Source: Pelistega sp. (GTDB taxonomy: Bacteria > Pseudomonadota > Gammaproteobacteria > Burkholderiales > Burkholderiaceae_B). Taken from it: DNA of 32,298 nucleotides. Each line of letters begins with the position of its first letter. Positions within the stretch are counted from its first letter, which is position 1. Below the pieces are notes generated by a model. The model saw only the letters and a program-made list of their open reading frames with translations, had not been told where the DNA came from and did not search any database. Location of the stretch: positions 1 to 32,298 of the forward strand of contig JAUNUI010000030.1 in NCBI GenBank assembly GCA_030538255.1, in the 5' to 3' direction. Shown in pieces: positions 25,130 through 32,298 of this stretch. Both the position numbers and the translations under genes were made by a program.

Positions 25130-25453
25130 CTAGCGAAAAAGACGCTTGAGTAGATGTGTGGCAAAATCCCTTCTGGTGCTAATAAACATATGAATTAAGA
25201 TAAGTCTGTCATCATACTCATAGACAATGCGTGTCTGCTTCACAAGTCTATACTTAATATTATTGATACCAAGATCTTTCAAGAGCACAATTGGGCTGCC
25301 TGAATCGGGCTCATTCTTGATGAGCCTAAAGGCATCCTTATACTCAGCATTGATTTTATTCCACGTCAAATCACCAAAATCTCTTTGCACATAGGATTTG
25401 ATGTCTATAAACTCTTCTTTCGCGCTATCTAAAACTACAAGCTTGCGTGACAC
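25130..25453 (-). CDS. RelE/ParE-superfamily toxin
   Basis: This 107-residue protein resembles ParE/RelE toxins. It has an N-terminal helix hairpin (SAKEEFIDIKSYVQRDFG), a central helix and C-terminal strands (NNIKYRLVKQTRIVYEYDDRLILIHMFI) with Arg residues, and RRDF near the end. ParE members poison DNA gyrase and RelE members cut mRNA; sequence alone does not decide which. Translation appears to start at GTG, two bases after the antitoxin stop, so it depends on antitoxin translation. The antitoxin-first order is usual for this type II family. Confidence 0.85.
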   Translation of the reverse strand: MSRKLVVLDSAKEEFIDIKSYVQRDFGDLTWNKINAEYKDAFRLIKNEPDSGSPIVLLKDLGINNIKYRLVKQTRIVYEYDDRLILIHMFISTRRDFATHLLKRLFR

Positions 25454-25455
25454 AA

Positions 25456-25716
25456 TTAATCATCCATCTCGTCAAGAAAAGTTTCTGCATCGCTGTACTT
25501 GCCTTCTTGAAACTCTTTCCGTCCCAAGGCAAGTAGTTTGAGGAGTGCCATGGTCTCTTGTTGCTTCTCATACTCATGAATATCCATAACCACCATTTTA
25601 GCTTCACCATTCTGAGTGATGATAATAGGCTCAGGATTTTCAGCGAACTCTTTAACGATCTCCGCAGCGCTCGTTTTCAAATAAGTGATGGGCCTAATTT
25701 GTTCAGCAAGTGACAT
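25456..25716 (-). CDS. Phd/YefM-family antitoxin
   Basis: This 86-residue protein has the Phd/YefM pattern. An N-terminal DNA-binding fold contains ITYLKTSAAEIVKEFAENPEPIIITQNGEAKMVVMDIHEYEKQ (about 12-53). The acidic C-terminal tail (SDAETFLDEMDD) is expected to wrap the toxin. Antitoxins of this kind repress their own promoter together with the toxin. It has a very strong AAGGAGG ribosome site and a near-consensus promoter upstream. Confidence 0.9.
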   Translation of the reverse strand: MSLAEQIRPITYLKTSAAEIVKEFAENPEPIIITQNGEAKMVVMDIHEYEKQQETMALLKLLALGRKEFQEGKYSDAETFLDEMDD

Positions 25717-25740
25717 AGTACCTCCTTAATACACAAGGAC

Positions 25741-25769
25741 AGAATAAAGACTTAATTATATCCTGTCAA
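25741..25769 (-). promoter_or_regulatory. Sigma-70-type promoter of the toxin-antitoxin operon
   Basis: On the minus strand TTGACA (plus-strand 25764-25769) is separated by exactly 17 bases from TATTCT (25741-25746), with an AAGGAGG ribosome site and the antitoxin ATG shortly after. It begins right beside one copy of the flanking direct repeat. Autoregulation by the antitoxin is likely from the family, but no operator palindrome was identified. Confidence 0.65.
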
Positions 25770-25821
25770 GTCTAGCCAACCACTCACCTAGCCATAAAAG
25801 CGCCACAACAAGAGCTTGAAG

Positions 25822-25863
25822 AAAAACAAGCCTCACAACATATTATGCAATGTTGTGAGGCTT
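25822..25863 (-). terminator. Rho-independent terminator of the Tim44-domain gene
   Basis: A perfect 14-bp stem (AAGCCTCACAACAT at 25828-25841 with 25850-25863, 8-base loop) is followed on the minus strand, after two bases, by five T residues. It lies 80 bases after the Tim44-domain gene. Confidence 0.88.
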
Positions 25864-25942
25864 TGACTATCTACAGCGCTGATATCAAGTGATCTTCGTA
25901 TTAAGTCACTAACATCATTGAGTTAACAGCGTAGCTACTGGC

Positions 25943-26941
25943 TTAGTTCTCAACAGGAATTTGCTGAATACCGGCTAATAACCAACCGCTATTATCGGTC
26001 TTATACAGATTCCACACTTCTTCAAAGCGGAAAGCGGCTTGGTTGGCTTCTTCACGTAACATGCCTGAGAAGCGCACGCTAGCTAAGTGACCATCAGCAA
26101 CTTGTTCCATACCCAATAACTCAGCATTCAAGAGGACGATATCGGTCTTGGTACGGCCTGCATTCTCGGTGATCTGTGGTGAGAGTTCTTTCACCAAGTC
26201 ATCGGTTAAATAGGCGCGTAATTGCTCGACATCACCCTTATCCCAAATCGCTTGCACATGAGCGAATTGCTTCTTGGCTTCTTGTAAAAAGGCCACGGTA
26301 TTAAAGTCAGCAGGAATGTACCAGCTGGTATCGACGGGCTGTGCCACTTCAGTGGTCGCAGCAGGAATTGAAGCACTAGCAGGTGTAAATGGCTGTGTGT
26401 TCTGTGCATTCTGAGCACCGAAATCATTACGTTGCATAGGTTCTGGTGTGCGTAGATTATCGCTATGACGCATCGCACCCTGGTTAGTGCCTTGACCTGC
26501 ACCTTGGAATGCTGGACGTTGTGCACCACCACGTAGACGACGAACGATAAACATAATACCGAAAATCACTAAGCCGATAAGGATGGCACTAGAGAGGAAC
26601 TCGAGTAACGCACCGCCAAGACCTAAACTAGATAGCAATGCGGCAATACCTAGACCTGCCGCAATACCAGCGATAGGACCAAGAAAGCGTGACATACCAG
26701 AGCGTTGTGCAGCTGCTGCAGTACCGGCAGCAGCACCCGCGGCTGGTGCCGCAGCTGAGCGAGCTGCCGGTGTAGCTGGGGCTTGCGTTGCTGGGGTACG
26801 ATTGATTTGAGTCGATTGACGGCCAAAGCTGCTGCCACCACCCATACGGCGAGCTTCAGCATCGGCAGTTACGGTAAACATAACGGCAGACGACAGCACA
26901 ATTACGGCTGCCGAGACAAATTTAGACCATTTCTTAGACAT
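25943..26941 (-). CDS. Tim44-like-domain membrane protein
   Basis: This 332-residue protein has an N-terminal signal or anchor (WSKFVSAAVIVLSSAVMFTV, about 5-24) followed by ADAEARRMGGGSSFGRQ. An Ala/Pro/Thr-rich spacer comes next, then one or two Gly/Ala-rich membrane spans (about 85-135) ending in VRRLRGG. A Gln/Asn/Pro-rich linker leads to a C-terminal Tim44-like domain (about 205-330, with YIPADFNTVAFLQEAKKQFAHVQAIWDKGD). The bacterial role of such proteins is unclear. The gene lies between ubiE and ubiJ, as is common in betaproteobacteria. The ATG at 26941 with AAGGATA before it is chosen over an upstream start that would bury the signal peptide. Confidence 0.85.
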   Translation of the reverse strand: MSKKWSKFVSAAVIVLSSAVMFTVTADAEARRMGGGSSFGRQSTQINRTPATQAPATPAARSAAAPAAGAAAGTAAAAQRSGMSRFLGPIAGIAAGLGIAALLSSLGLGGALLEFLSSAILIGLVIFGIMFIVRRLRGGAQRPAFQGAGQGTNQGAMRHSDNLRTPEPMQRNDFGAQNAQNTQPFTPASASIPAATTEVAQPVDTSWYIPADFNTVAFLQEAKKQFAHVQAIWDKGDVEQLRAYLTDDLVKELSPQITENAGRTKTDIVLLNAELLGMEQVADGHLASVRFSGMLREEANQAAFRFEEVWNLYKTDNSGWLLAGIQQIPVEN

Positions 26942-27245
26942 AGATATCCTTGCTTTTTTAAAAAGAGTTAAGCTATTTGTAAGTTTAGCATATTCTTTTT
27001 TAAGAAGAACTAAGAAAATCCCTAAGGAAATCATCTGAAATCTGCACAAACGAGGTAAACGTGGTACTTTGCCAACAGATTGTTAAACAGCCAATCGACT
27101 TAACTTCATCCTTGTCGGTCAGAATGGCTATTCAAGAGTGAAAGATTAGCCCCGCCCCCCATTGTGCATTAGCTATAGCGCACCATGCCACTCAAGGGTG
27201 AGATTAACCTCGCTGAATACTGATGCTGATTGAGATAAGCGCACA
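26942..27245. repeat. ubiE-Tim44 gene spacer with two degenerate 60-base direct repeats
   Basis: No gene is seen in these 304 bases. Two units with a 60-base period, starting at 27131 (TTCAAGAGTGAAAGATTAGC) and 27191 (CTCAAGGGTGAGATTAACCT), share a similar start and a shared GCGCAC near their ends. By eye roughly two thirds of positions match. An AT-rich stretch before 26941 probably holds the promoter of the Tim44-domain gene. No terminator for ubiE is obvious. Confidence 0.3.
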
Positions 27246-28007
27246 CTAACGCAGCTTAATGCCTTCATGTAAGGCGACGATGCCTGCGGTCAAATTATGA
27301 TAATCAACGCGATCAAAACCCACATCGCGCATCATCTGTGCCAAGGTTTCTTGGTCTGGATGCATGCGAATTGACTCAGCTAAGTAACGGTAGCTTTCTT
27401 CGTCACCTGCGACTTTTTTCCCAAGCCATGGCAAGATATTGAATGAATACCAGTCATATGGCGCCTCAAGGGGCTTATACACACGAGAAAACTCAAGTAC
27501 TAGTAATTTGCCACCAGGACGTAGTACGCGGCGCATCTCTGCTAAGGCTTTATCCTTATGCGTCATATTACGTAGACCAAAAGCCACGGTCACGATATCA
27601 AAATAATTATCGGCAAATGGCAAGGCCTCTGCGTCACACACCACACTCGGCAAGGCATACCCCTTATCAACTAAGCGGTCACGCCCAACACTGAGCATAG
27701 AGTAATTAATATCGGTGTGCCAAACTTCTCCAGTTGGCCCGACTTTCTTGGCAAAAGCTAAGGTCAGGTCACCCGTACCCGCGGCGATATCCAAGACTTT
27801 CATGCCTGGGCGTACATGTGATTTACCGATGGTGAAATGCTTCCAGATACGATGCAAGCCCATCGACATAAAGTCATTCATCAAATCATATTGCACAGCT
27901 ACCGAATGGAAAACTTCGGCCACTTTATGCGCTTTCTCACCTTCTTCGACGGTTTTAAAACCAAAATGGGTGGTTGATTTATCGCTTAATTTCTTATCAT
28001 CGTTCAT
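27246..28007 (-). CDS. ubiE: UbiE, demethylmenaquinone/2-octaprenyl-6-methoxy-benzoquinol C-methyltransferase
   Basis: UbiE performs the C-methylation step of ubiquinone synthesis. The 253-residue protein has the family opening [28 protein letters not shown] (about 37-56), SAM motif [15 protein letters not shown], and [28 protein letters not shown] with the C-terminal [15 protein letters not shown]. The open frame extends 27 codons further to a TTG (28088), but the extra part is not UbiE-like, so the ATG at 28007 is used. Its ribosome site is weak. It diverges from phoB and shares a 130-base promoter region. Confidence 0.95.
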   Translation of the reverse strand: MNDDKKLSDKSTTHFGFKTVEEGEKAHKVAEVFHSVAVQYDLMNDFMSMGLHRIWKHFTIGKSHVRPGMKVLDIAAGTGDLTLAFAKKVGPTGEVWHTDINYSMLSVGRDRLVDKGYALPSVVCDAEALPFADNYFDIVTVAFGLRNMTHKDKALAEMRRVLRPGGKLLVLEFSRVYKPLEAPYDWYSFNILPWLGKKVAGDEESYRYLAESIRMHPDQETLAQMMRDVGFDRVDYHNLTAGIVALHEGIKLR

Positions 28008-28029
28008 AAATTTATACTTAAATTGGGGT

Positions 28030-28063
28030 TTGTCACAAACATGACATAAAACAACACTAATAT
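28030..28063 (+). promoter_or_regulatory. Candidate PHO box and -10 element upstream of phoB
   Basis: TTGTCACAAACATGACAT (28030-28047) matches the PHO box consensus at 12 of 18 positions, or 14 if C/T exchanges are allowed. TAATAT (28058-28063) follows 10 bases later, the spacing found at classical PhoB-activated promoters. The phoB ATG is about 75 bases downstream. Autoregulation of phoB is known in E. coli. The second half-site is degenerate, so this is less certain than the phnC box. Confidence 0.5.
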
Positions 28064-28137
28064 ACGTTAAGAAGAAGTATAAGTCCAAATCGACTTATCC
28101 ACCAATTGTTATAACTTATTTATATTAATTTATTATT

Positions 28138-28848
28138 ATGGCAAGTACCATTCTCGTTGTTGAAGATGAACCCGCAATTCAAGAATTAATTGCGGTTAAC
28201 CTGACATTTGCAGGCCATAAAGTGCTACGCGCCTTGGATGCTGAGCAGGCAAAAATTCTGATTAATGCTGAGCTGCCCGACCTCATCCTCCTGGATTGGA
28301 TGTTACCGACCACCTCAGGCTTAAATTTAGCGCGTACGTTGCGTAGTAATGAGCGTACGCGTGAAATCCCGATTATTATGCTGACGGCGAAAAGCGAGGA
28401 AGCGGATAAGGTCGAGGGCTTAGAAAGTGGCGCCGATGACTATATCACCAAGCCCTTCTCTCCTAAGGAGTTAATGGCTCGCATTAAAGCGGTATTGCGT
28501 CGTCGCGCACCGCAATTGACGGATGATGAAATTGAGATTGCGGGTCTACGCCTTGATCCCGTATCACACCGCACCACAGGCAATGATATTAATTTATCGC
28601 TTGGCCCCACCGAGTTCCGTCTATTGCACTTCTTTATGACGCATCCTGAGCGTGTCTTTACACGTGGTCAATTATTAGACCAAGTGTGGGGCGATCATGT
28701 GTTTTTAGAAGAACGTACGGTGGATGTTCATATTCGTCGCTTACGCAAAGCATTAGAGCCTAGTAAACATGATATGTTGATTGAGACGGTGCGCGGTAGT
28801 GGTTATCGCTTCACCACACGTATGCCATCTAAAGCACATACTGCTTAG
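28138..28848 (+). CDS. phoB: PhoB, phosphate-regulon response regulator
   Basis: This 236-residue OmpR/PhoB-type regulator has a receiver domain (4-120) with acidic pocket Glu9-Asp10, phosphorylated Asp53 in LILLDWMLPTTSG, and the lysine in DDYITKPFSPKEL. A winged-helix DNA-binding domain (about 135-230) has RLLHFFMTHPERVFTRGQLLDQVWG, the recognition helix ERTVDVHIRRLRKAL and a wing VRGSGYRF. It activates genes with PHO boxes when phosphate is scarce. The stop codon lies in the first copy of a 14-base tandem repeat. Confidence 0.96.
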   Translation: MASTILVVEDEPAIQELIAVNLTFAGHKVLRALDAEQAKILINAELPDLILLDWMLPTTSGLNLARTLRSNERTREIPIIMLTAKSEEADKVEGLESGADDYITKPFSPKELMARIKAVLRRRAPQLTDDEIEIAGLRLDPVSHRTTGNDINLSLGPTEFRLLHFFMTHPERVFTRGQLLDQVWGDHVFLEERTVDVHIRRLRKALEPSKHDMLIETVRGSGYRFTTRMPSKAHTA

Positions 28849-28874
28849 TTCTTAGCGTTTAGTTCTTAGCGTTT
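28846..28874 (+). repeat. 14-base tandem repeat at the phoB stop codon
   Basis: TAGTTCTTAGCGTT occurs twice head to tail (28846-28859, 28860-28873). The first three bases of the first unit are the phoB stop codon. It lies in the 128-base phoB-phoR spacer and looks like a replication-slippage duplication. Confidence 0.9.
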
Positions 28875-28976
28875 GCCTAGGCTTTAGCTTATCATTTATC
28901 TTGTTAGAACTCTGGCTTACCTGATACACTAGTGGGTACTCTTAAGCCGATTGCGCTTTTTGTGGATCCTCTTACC

Positions 28977-30302
28977 ATGGCATGGTTTAAATCAAATTTA
29001 GTTTTATTCGCTGGTATTATTTTAGGTTTTGTCCTGAGCTTTTTTTTTGGTGGCTACTGGGGTGTCGGCGTTCTGACGCTCTTTATCCTCTATTTCATCT
29101 ATCGAGACCGTAAATATTACCGTGCGACCTTAGCATGGGCCAATAACACAACGGGTTCACCACCACCCTATGTTGGTCGCTATGATGAAATCATTACGCC
29201 TCTGTATAAGGTATTTCGCACGCAGCGCAATGAGATTATACGTTTAGAGCATGTGAATAACAGCATTCTCTCTGCGGCCGAAGCGCTCTCAGCGGCTGCC
29301 GTGACTATGGATAAGAACTTCACGATTGAATGGTGTAACCGTAATGCCAAGACCCTGCTCGGCATTGATTATGCAGAAGACCGTGGGTTTAATCTCTTTA
29401 ATATTATCCGTATTCCTGAATTCTACGAATACGCCCTACAGAAAGACTGGTCTAAAGCCTATACGAATACGGCCGAAATTGATGGGCGCACCTATCATTT
29501 GCGCTTTGAACTGACGCAGTACGATGATAATAGTATTTTATTATTGTGTATTGATAATACCCAGCTTGAGAAATTGCGTACGACACAACAGGACTTTGTC
29601 GCCAATGTCTCGCATGAGATTCGTACGCCTTTGACCGTATTAATTGGTTTCTTAGAGACCATTAGTGAGCTGCCTCCTGAGGCCTTAACCGTTGAGCAAC
29701 GTCGGCAATACCAAATCCTCATGAAAGAGCAAGCGGACCGTATGTTAGCGATTGTCGCCGACTTATTAACGCTTTCAACCTTAGAGTCCACCAAGCTACA
29801 GAATGGGATGCCTATTCGGATGTTAGACGTCATTCAAACCGCGCGCCAACAAGCTGAAGTCCTCTCCAATGATAAGCACAGTTTTACTTGGGATATTGCC
29901 GACAATATTTACATCGAAGGCAATTATAATGAGCTCAGCTCAGCCATTACTAATTTAGTCACTAATGCCGTGCGTTACACCCCTACTGATGGCGATATTA
30001 CCGTACGTTGGTATTTAGACCCTGAAGGTCAAGCTGTCTTCAGCGTTAAGGACTCGGGCATTGGTATTGCGCCACGTGACATCCCGAGATTAACCGAACG
30101 CTTTTATCGTGTCGATAAAAGCCGCTCCCGCGCTTCGGGCGGCACAGGACTTGGCTTGGCTATTACCAAACACATTCTGATCAGGCATAATGCTAAACTA
30201 CAAATTACGAGCAAGATTAACAAAGGCAGTACGTTTAGCATTATTTTCCCGCAGGAGTGCGTAACGATTGAAAAAGATTCCACCCCTAGACTTACGACTT
30301 GA
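28977..30302 (+). CDS. phoR: PhoR, phosphate-regulon sensor histidine kinase
   Basis: This is a membrane histidine kinase that phosphorylates PhoB. From the ATG at 28977 it has 441 residues. Two hydrophobic segments near the N-terminus (about 7-45) have almost no periplasmic loop, as in PhoR. Then come a PAS domain (about 95-200), the dimerisation helix with phospho-acceptor His213 in VANVSHEIRTPL (the same number as in E. coli PhoR), and the ATPase domain with NAVRYTP, DSGIGI, and GGTGLGLAI boxes. A GTG 15 codons upstream (28932) is possible but lacks a ribosome site. The 3' end overlaps the presumed pxpB start by 35 bases. Confidence 0.95.
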   Translation: MAWFKSNLVLFAGIILGFVLSFFFGGYWGVGVLTLFILYFIYRDRKYYRATLAWANNTTGSPPPYVGRYDEIITPLYKVFRTQRNEIIRLEHVNNSILSAAEALSAAAVTMDKNFTIEWCNRNAKTLLGIDYAEDRGFNLFNIIRIPEFYEYALQKDWSKAYTNTAEIDGRTYHLRFELTQYDDNSILLLCIDNTQLEKLRTTQQDFVANVSHEIRTPLTVLIGFLETISELPPEALTVEQRRQYQILMKEQADRMLAIVADLLTLSTLESTKLQNGMPIRMLDVIQTARQQAEVLSNDKHSFTWDIADNIYIEGNYNELSSAITNLVTNAVRYTPTDGDITVRWYLDPEGQAVFSVKDSGIGIAPRDIPRLTERFYRVDKSRSRASGGTGLGLAITKHILIRHNAKLQITSKINKGSTFSIIFPQECVTIEKDSTPRLTT

Positions 30303-31158
30303 GGCGGAAGGCGATAGCTGTATTATTATTCGCCTCTCCTACCAAAGCCCTAATAGCAGCATTCATCAAACGCATGGTACACCTGAGCAAGTGTCGCCAG
30401 ACCCAATTAATGCACAGCTGAATCGCTGCGCCATTGACCTCGCGCAAAGCATTCAATCTGCTATTGGCCAAGCCTTACCTCAAGCCATCATCGAAGCAAT
30501 CCCCAGCTTTGATGCGGTGGGTGTGTATTATGACTTAGACCGCTTTCATGCTGAGCATCACCCAGATCCTACAGCTGAAGCAGCCGAGAATCTTAGTCCT
30601 TTCGCTCTCTTAAGCAAGGCCTTAGAGAAATTTAGTCTTAACAGACTCAAAGACCTTGACGCTACAAGTGAAGCCGCTAAGGGGTCTGCTGCTTCAACTG
30701 AGACACAAGAGTCATCAAGTCGCATCGTTGAGATTCCTGTCTGTTACGAGCTCGAGTATGGCGTTGATCTCCCTTATTTAAGCCAAGAACTTGGCTTAAG
30801 CGTCGCGCAAATCATTGAATTACATACTCGCGAACCCATGCATGTATTTATGTTAGGTTTCTCGCCAGGTCTGCCCTTCCATGGCCTATTCGACCCCGCA
30901 CTGAACCTGCCGCGACGCGCTCAGCCACGCACTCAATTAGTACCTGGATCAATTGGTATTGCCAATCGTCAGGGCGTCATCTATCCCTTTGCCACGCCTG
31001 GTGGTTGGCATATTGTCGGGCGCACACCCTTGCGCCTATTCAATGCGAATAAGGCACCCTATACCTTATATCAAGCAGGCGATAAGATTCAATTTAAAGC
31101 CATTAGCAAAGAAGAGTTTTTAATCTTACAAGCTGAGAATGGAACGGGTGATTTATGA
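30268..31158 (+). CDS. pxpB: PxpB (KipI-type), 5-oxoprolinase subunit
   Basis: PxpB works with PxpA and PxpC in ATP-dependent conversion of 5-oxoproline to glutamate. The 296-residue frame starts at a TTG inside phoR, with AGGAG 10 bases upstream. No ATG or GTG precedes the conserved EGDSCIIIRL segment, so TTG is the likely start. Conserved CT-C-D blocks include IPVCYELEYGVDLPYL, MLGFSPGLPFHGLFDPALNLPRR, VPGSIGIANRQGVIYPFATPGGWHIVGRTPL. Compared with E. coli PxpB (about 218 residues) two polar low-complexity stretches are added, near 25-45 and 98-150. The stop overlaps a downstream ATG as ATGA. Confidence 0.9.
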   Translation: MKKIPPLDLRLEAEGDSCIIIRLSYQSPNSSIHQTHGTPEQVSPDPINAQLNRCAIDLAQSIQSAIGQALPQAIIEAIPSFDAVGVYYDLDRFHAEHHPDPTAEAAENLSPFALLSKALEKFSLNRLKDLDATSEAAKGSAASTETQESSSRIVEIPVCYELEYGVDLPYLSQELGLSVAQIIELHTREPMHVFMLGFSPGLPFHGLFDPALNLPRRAQPRTQLVPGSIGIANRQGVIYPFATPGGWHIVGRTPLRLFNANKAPYTLYQAGDKIQFKAISKEEFLILQAENGTGDL

Positions 31159-31229
31159 ATAGACTCATGCGTTCATTGGTGTTGGCGACAGTCAAAGCAC
31201 CTACCGACAATGGAACAGGTGATTTATGA
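31138..31229 (+). repeat. Duplicated pxpB-pxpC junction with a 24-codon mini-ORF
   Basis: A 21-base block (starting AATGGAAC and ending GTGATTTATGA) occurs at 31138-31158 and 31209-31229 with one mismatch. Each copy contains an overlapping ATGA. The first ATG (31155) opens a 24-codon frame, MNRLMRSLVLATV and on, that ends with NGTGDL, the same six residues as the end of PxpB. Its stop overlaps the pxpC ATG. Ribosomes could pass from pxpB through this mini-frame to pxpC. Whether the peptide is made or useful is unknown. Confidence 0.6.
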
Positions 31230-32236
31230 GCATCCTTGTCAGTAAACCAGGTATGTTTACCTCTATCCAAGATACCGGTCGCTGGGGTTTTCAATCCTTG
31301 GGCGTCAGCGTAACCGGCGCCATGGACCCCAGTGCCTTACGACTTGCCAATTGCGTGGTGGGCAATCCTTTAAATATGGCTTGTTTAGAAGTCACCCTCA
31401 GCGGTCCTAGTTTAGTTTTCGAAGAGGCGGCATGTATTGCCATTAGTGGCGCCTTCTTAAACCCCCATATTGATGAGCAAGCAATTCAAAATAACTGTGC
31501 TTATATGGTGAAGGCTGGCCAGACACTCAGCTTTAAACCCAGTTCTCAATGCATCGGCGCAAGAGCGTATATCGCTGTGCACGGAGGCTTTAAAAGTGAG
31601 CCCGTCATGGGCAGTCAAAGCACAGATTATCGCGTTGGACTTGGTGGCATACAAGGACGTGCCTTACAAAAAGGCGACCGTTTAAGTTTAAATGGCTATT
31701 TTAATGCTGAGTCATTGCTGCTGATTTTAAGTCATCTGCATAAGCGCAAAATTTACCTAAGCTCGGGTTTAGGGATTCAAACACGTAAAACCATTCGCAT
31801 TATTCGTGGTGCTCACTTTCAACACTTCACGATGACCTCACGTGAAGCCTTGGTCGATGCAGAATTTGCGATTACCCCTCAGTCTGACCGCATGGGTTAT
31901 CGCTTTCAAGGGCCAAGCCTTGAGCTAGAGCAAGCCTTGCAACTACGTTCAGAGCCCATGGCTTTCGGGACGATTCAAGTACCTGCCGATGGCCAAGCGA
32001 TTGCCTTGATGGCCGATCGTCAAAGCATCGGTGGCTATCCTAAAATCGCCAATATTATCCAGACCGATCTGAGTTATTTAGCGCAGCATCTACCCGGGCA
32101 AAAAGTGCAATTTAGCTTATGTACCGTGGAACAAGCACAACAGTTGTGGGCTGAGCGCTTAGAGAAGTTCGCACAACTTAGCCAACAGGTACAAGAAACT
32201 AGCCAGATGCTTAAAGAGCATTTTGTGGCATACTAA
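31226..32236 (+). CDS. pxpC: PxpC (KipA-type), 5-oxoprolinase subunit
   Basis: This 336-residue protein is the biotin-dependent-carboxylase-like (AHS2) subunit of 5-oxoprolinase. Family blocks are KPGMFTSIQDTGRWGFQSLGVSVTGAMDP (7-35), AYIAVHGGFKSEPVMGSQST, and ITPQSDRMGYRFQGP, followed by GTIQVPADGQAIALMADRQSIGGYPKIA. Length is normal for PxpC (about 310-340). It follows pxpB after a 67-base duplicated junction. pxpA, the third partner, is not in the window and may lie beyond the right edge. The last 62 bases of the window hold no recognised feature. Confidence 0.93.
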   Translation: MSILVSKPGMFTSIQDTGRWGFQSLGVSVTGAMDPSALRLANCVVGNPLNMACLEVTLSGPSLVFEEAACIAISGAFLNPHIDEQAIQNNCAYMVKAGQTLSFKPSSQCIGARAYIAVHGGFKSEPVMGSQSTDYRVGLGGIQGRALQKGDRLSLNGYFNAESLLLILSHLHKRKIYLSSGLGIQTRKTIRIIRGAHFQHFTMTSREALVDAEFAITPQSDRMGYRFQGPSLELEQALQLRSEPMAFGTIQVPADGQAIALMADRQSIGGYPKIANIIQTDLSYLAQHLPGQKVQFSLCTVEQAQQLWAERLEKFAQLSQQVQETSQMLKEHFVAY

Positions 32237-32298
32237 AGGCCTGTTACGCAATCTGTTTCAAGCAGCAATCTGAAGTTGTATTACGCAGCATGATTGTA

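Larger units (their letters stand above)
24897..25808 (-). repeat. Imperfect direct repeats bounding the toxin-antitoxin module
   Basis: Copies at 24897-24935 and 25772-25808 lie in the same orientation. Their core of 22 bases, beginning CCTAGCCATAAAAGC (24914-24935 and 25787-25808), matches at 20 positions. Weaker similarity extends further on the CTAGC side. The toxin and antitoxin genes and their promoter lie between them, 873 bases apart. The arrangement suggests insertion or duplication of a cassette, but the repeat could also be a dispersed genomic element. Confidence 0.5.

Noticed and set aside
27061-27245. Possible small RNA in the ubiE downstream region
   Set aside because: There is a GC-rich patch and repeats, but no promoter, no terminator and no known RNA fold.

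Overview
This window looks like chromosomal DNA of a betaproteobacterium, probably Burkholderiales/Alcaligenaceae with moderate GC (an Oligella-like organism is a guess from composition and gene content only). The clues are the order ubiE - Tim44-domain gene - ubiJ - ubiB, a stand-alone RfaE2-type heptose adenylyltransferase, a plant/proteobacterial-type glutathione reductase, and protein sequences that read as betaproteobacterial. No tRNA, rRNA, CRISPR array, prophage or intact transposase gene was seen.

Layout. 1-4473, mostly minus strand: the N-terminus of an unrecognised membrane protein cut by the left edge, a GntP-type permease, a cytoplasmic L-asparaginase and an MscM/YbdG-type mechanosensitive channel. 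4706-15811, minus strand: a complete phosphonate uptake and carbon-phosphorus lyase cluster in the order phnC-D-E-F-G-H-I-J-K-L-M-N-P, lacking only phnO. A very good PHO box lies upstream of phnC, a terminator-like stem-loop separates the transporter genes from phnF-P, and a long inverted repeat sits between phnD and phnE. 16033-21869: glutathione reductase (-), an NlpC/P60 lipoprotein (+), a PPK2 polyphosphate kinase with a histone-H1-like Lys/Ala/Thr tail (-), thiD (+) and a divergent PCMT-like methyltransferase (+). 22024-28007, minus strand: rfaE2, ubiB, ubiJ, a Phd/ParE-type toxin-antitoxin pair bounded by imperfect direct repeats, a Tim44-domain membrane protein and ubiE. 28138-32236, plus strand: phoB, phoR, then pxpB and pxpC (5-oxoprolinase subunits), with pxpB apparently starting at a TTG inside the end of phoR.

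How the genes fit together. Phosphorus is the recurring theme. PhoR/PhoB senses phosphate starvation. PHO boxes predicted here upstream of both phoB and phnC would link the two-component system to the phn genes 12 kb away. PhnCDE imports phosphonates, PhnGHIJKLMNP converts them to PRPP and a hydrocarbon, and PPK2 handles polyphosphate/nucleotide interconversion. The ubi genes make and support ubiquinone synthesis. PxpBC feeds 5-oxoproline to glutamate.

Least ordinary points: the lysine-rich tail on PPK2; the roughly 50-residue low-complexity extension on PhnJ, whose start codon is well supported; the direct-repeat-bounded toxin-antitoxin cassette; the duplicated stop/start junction between pxpB and pxpC; and two hairpins ending in TCAA that resemble right ends of IS200/IS605 elements. 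I did not find a convincing wholly new multi-gene system.
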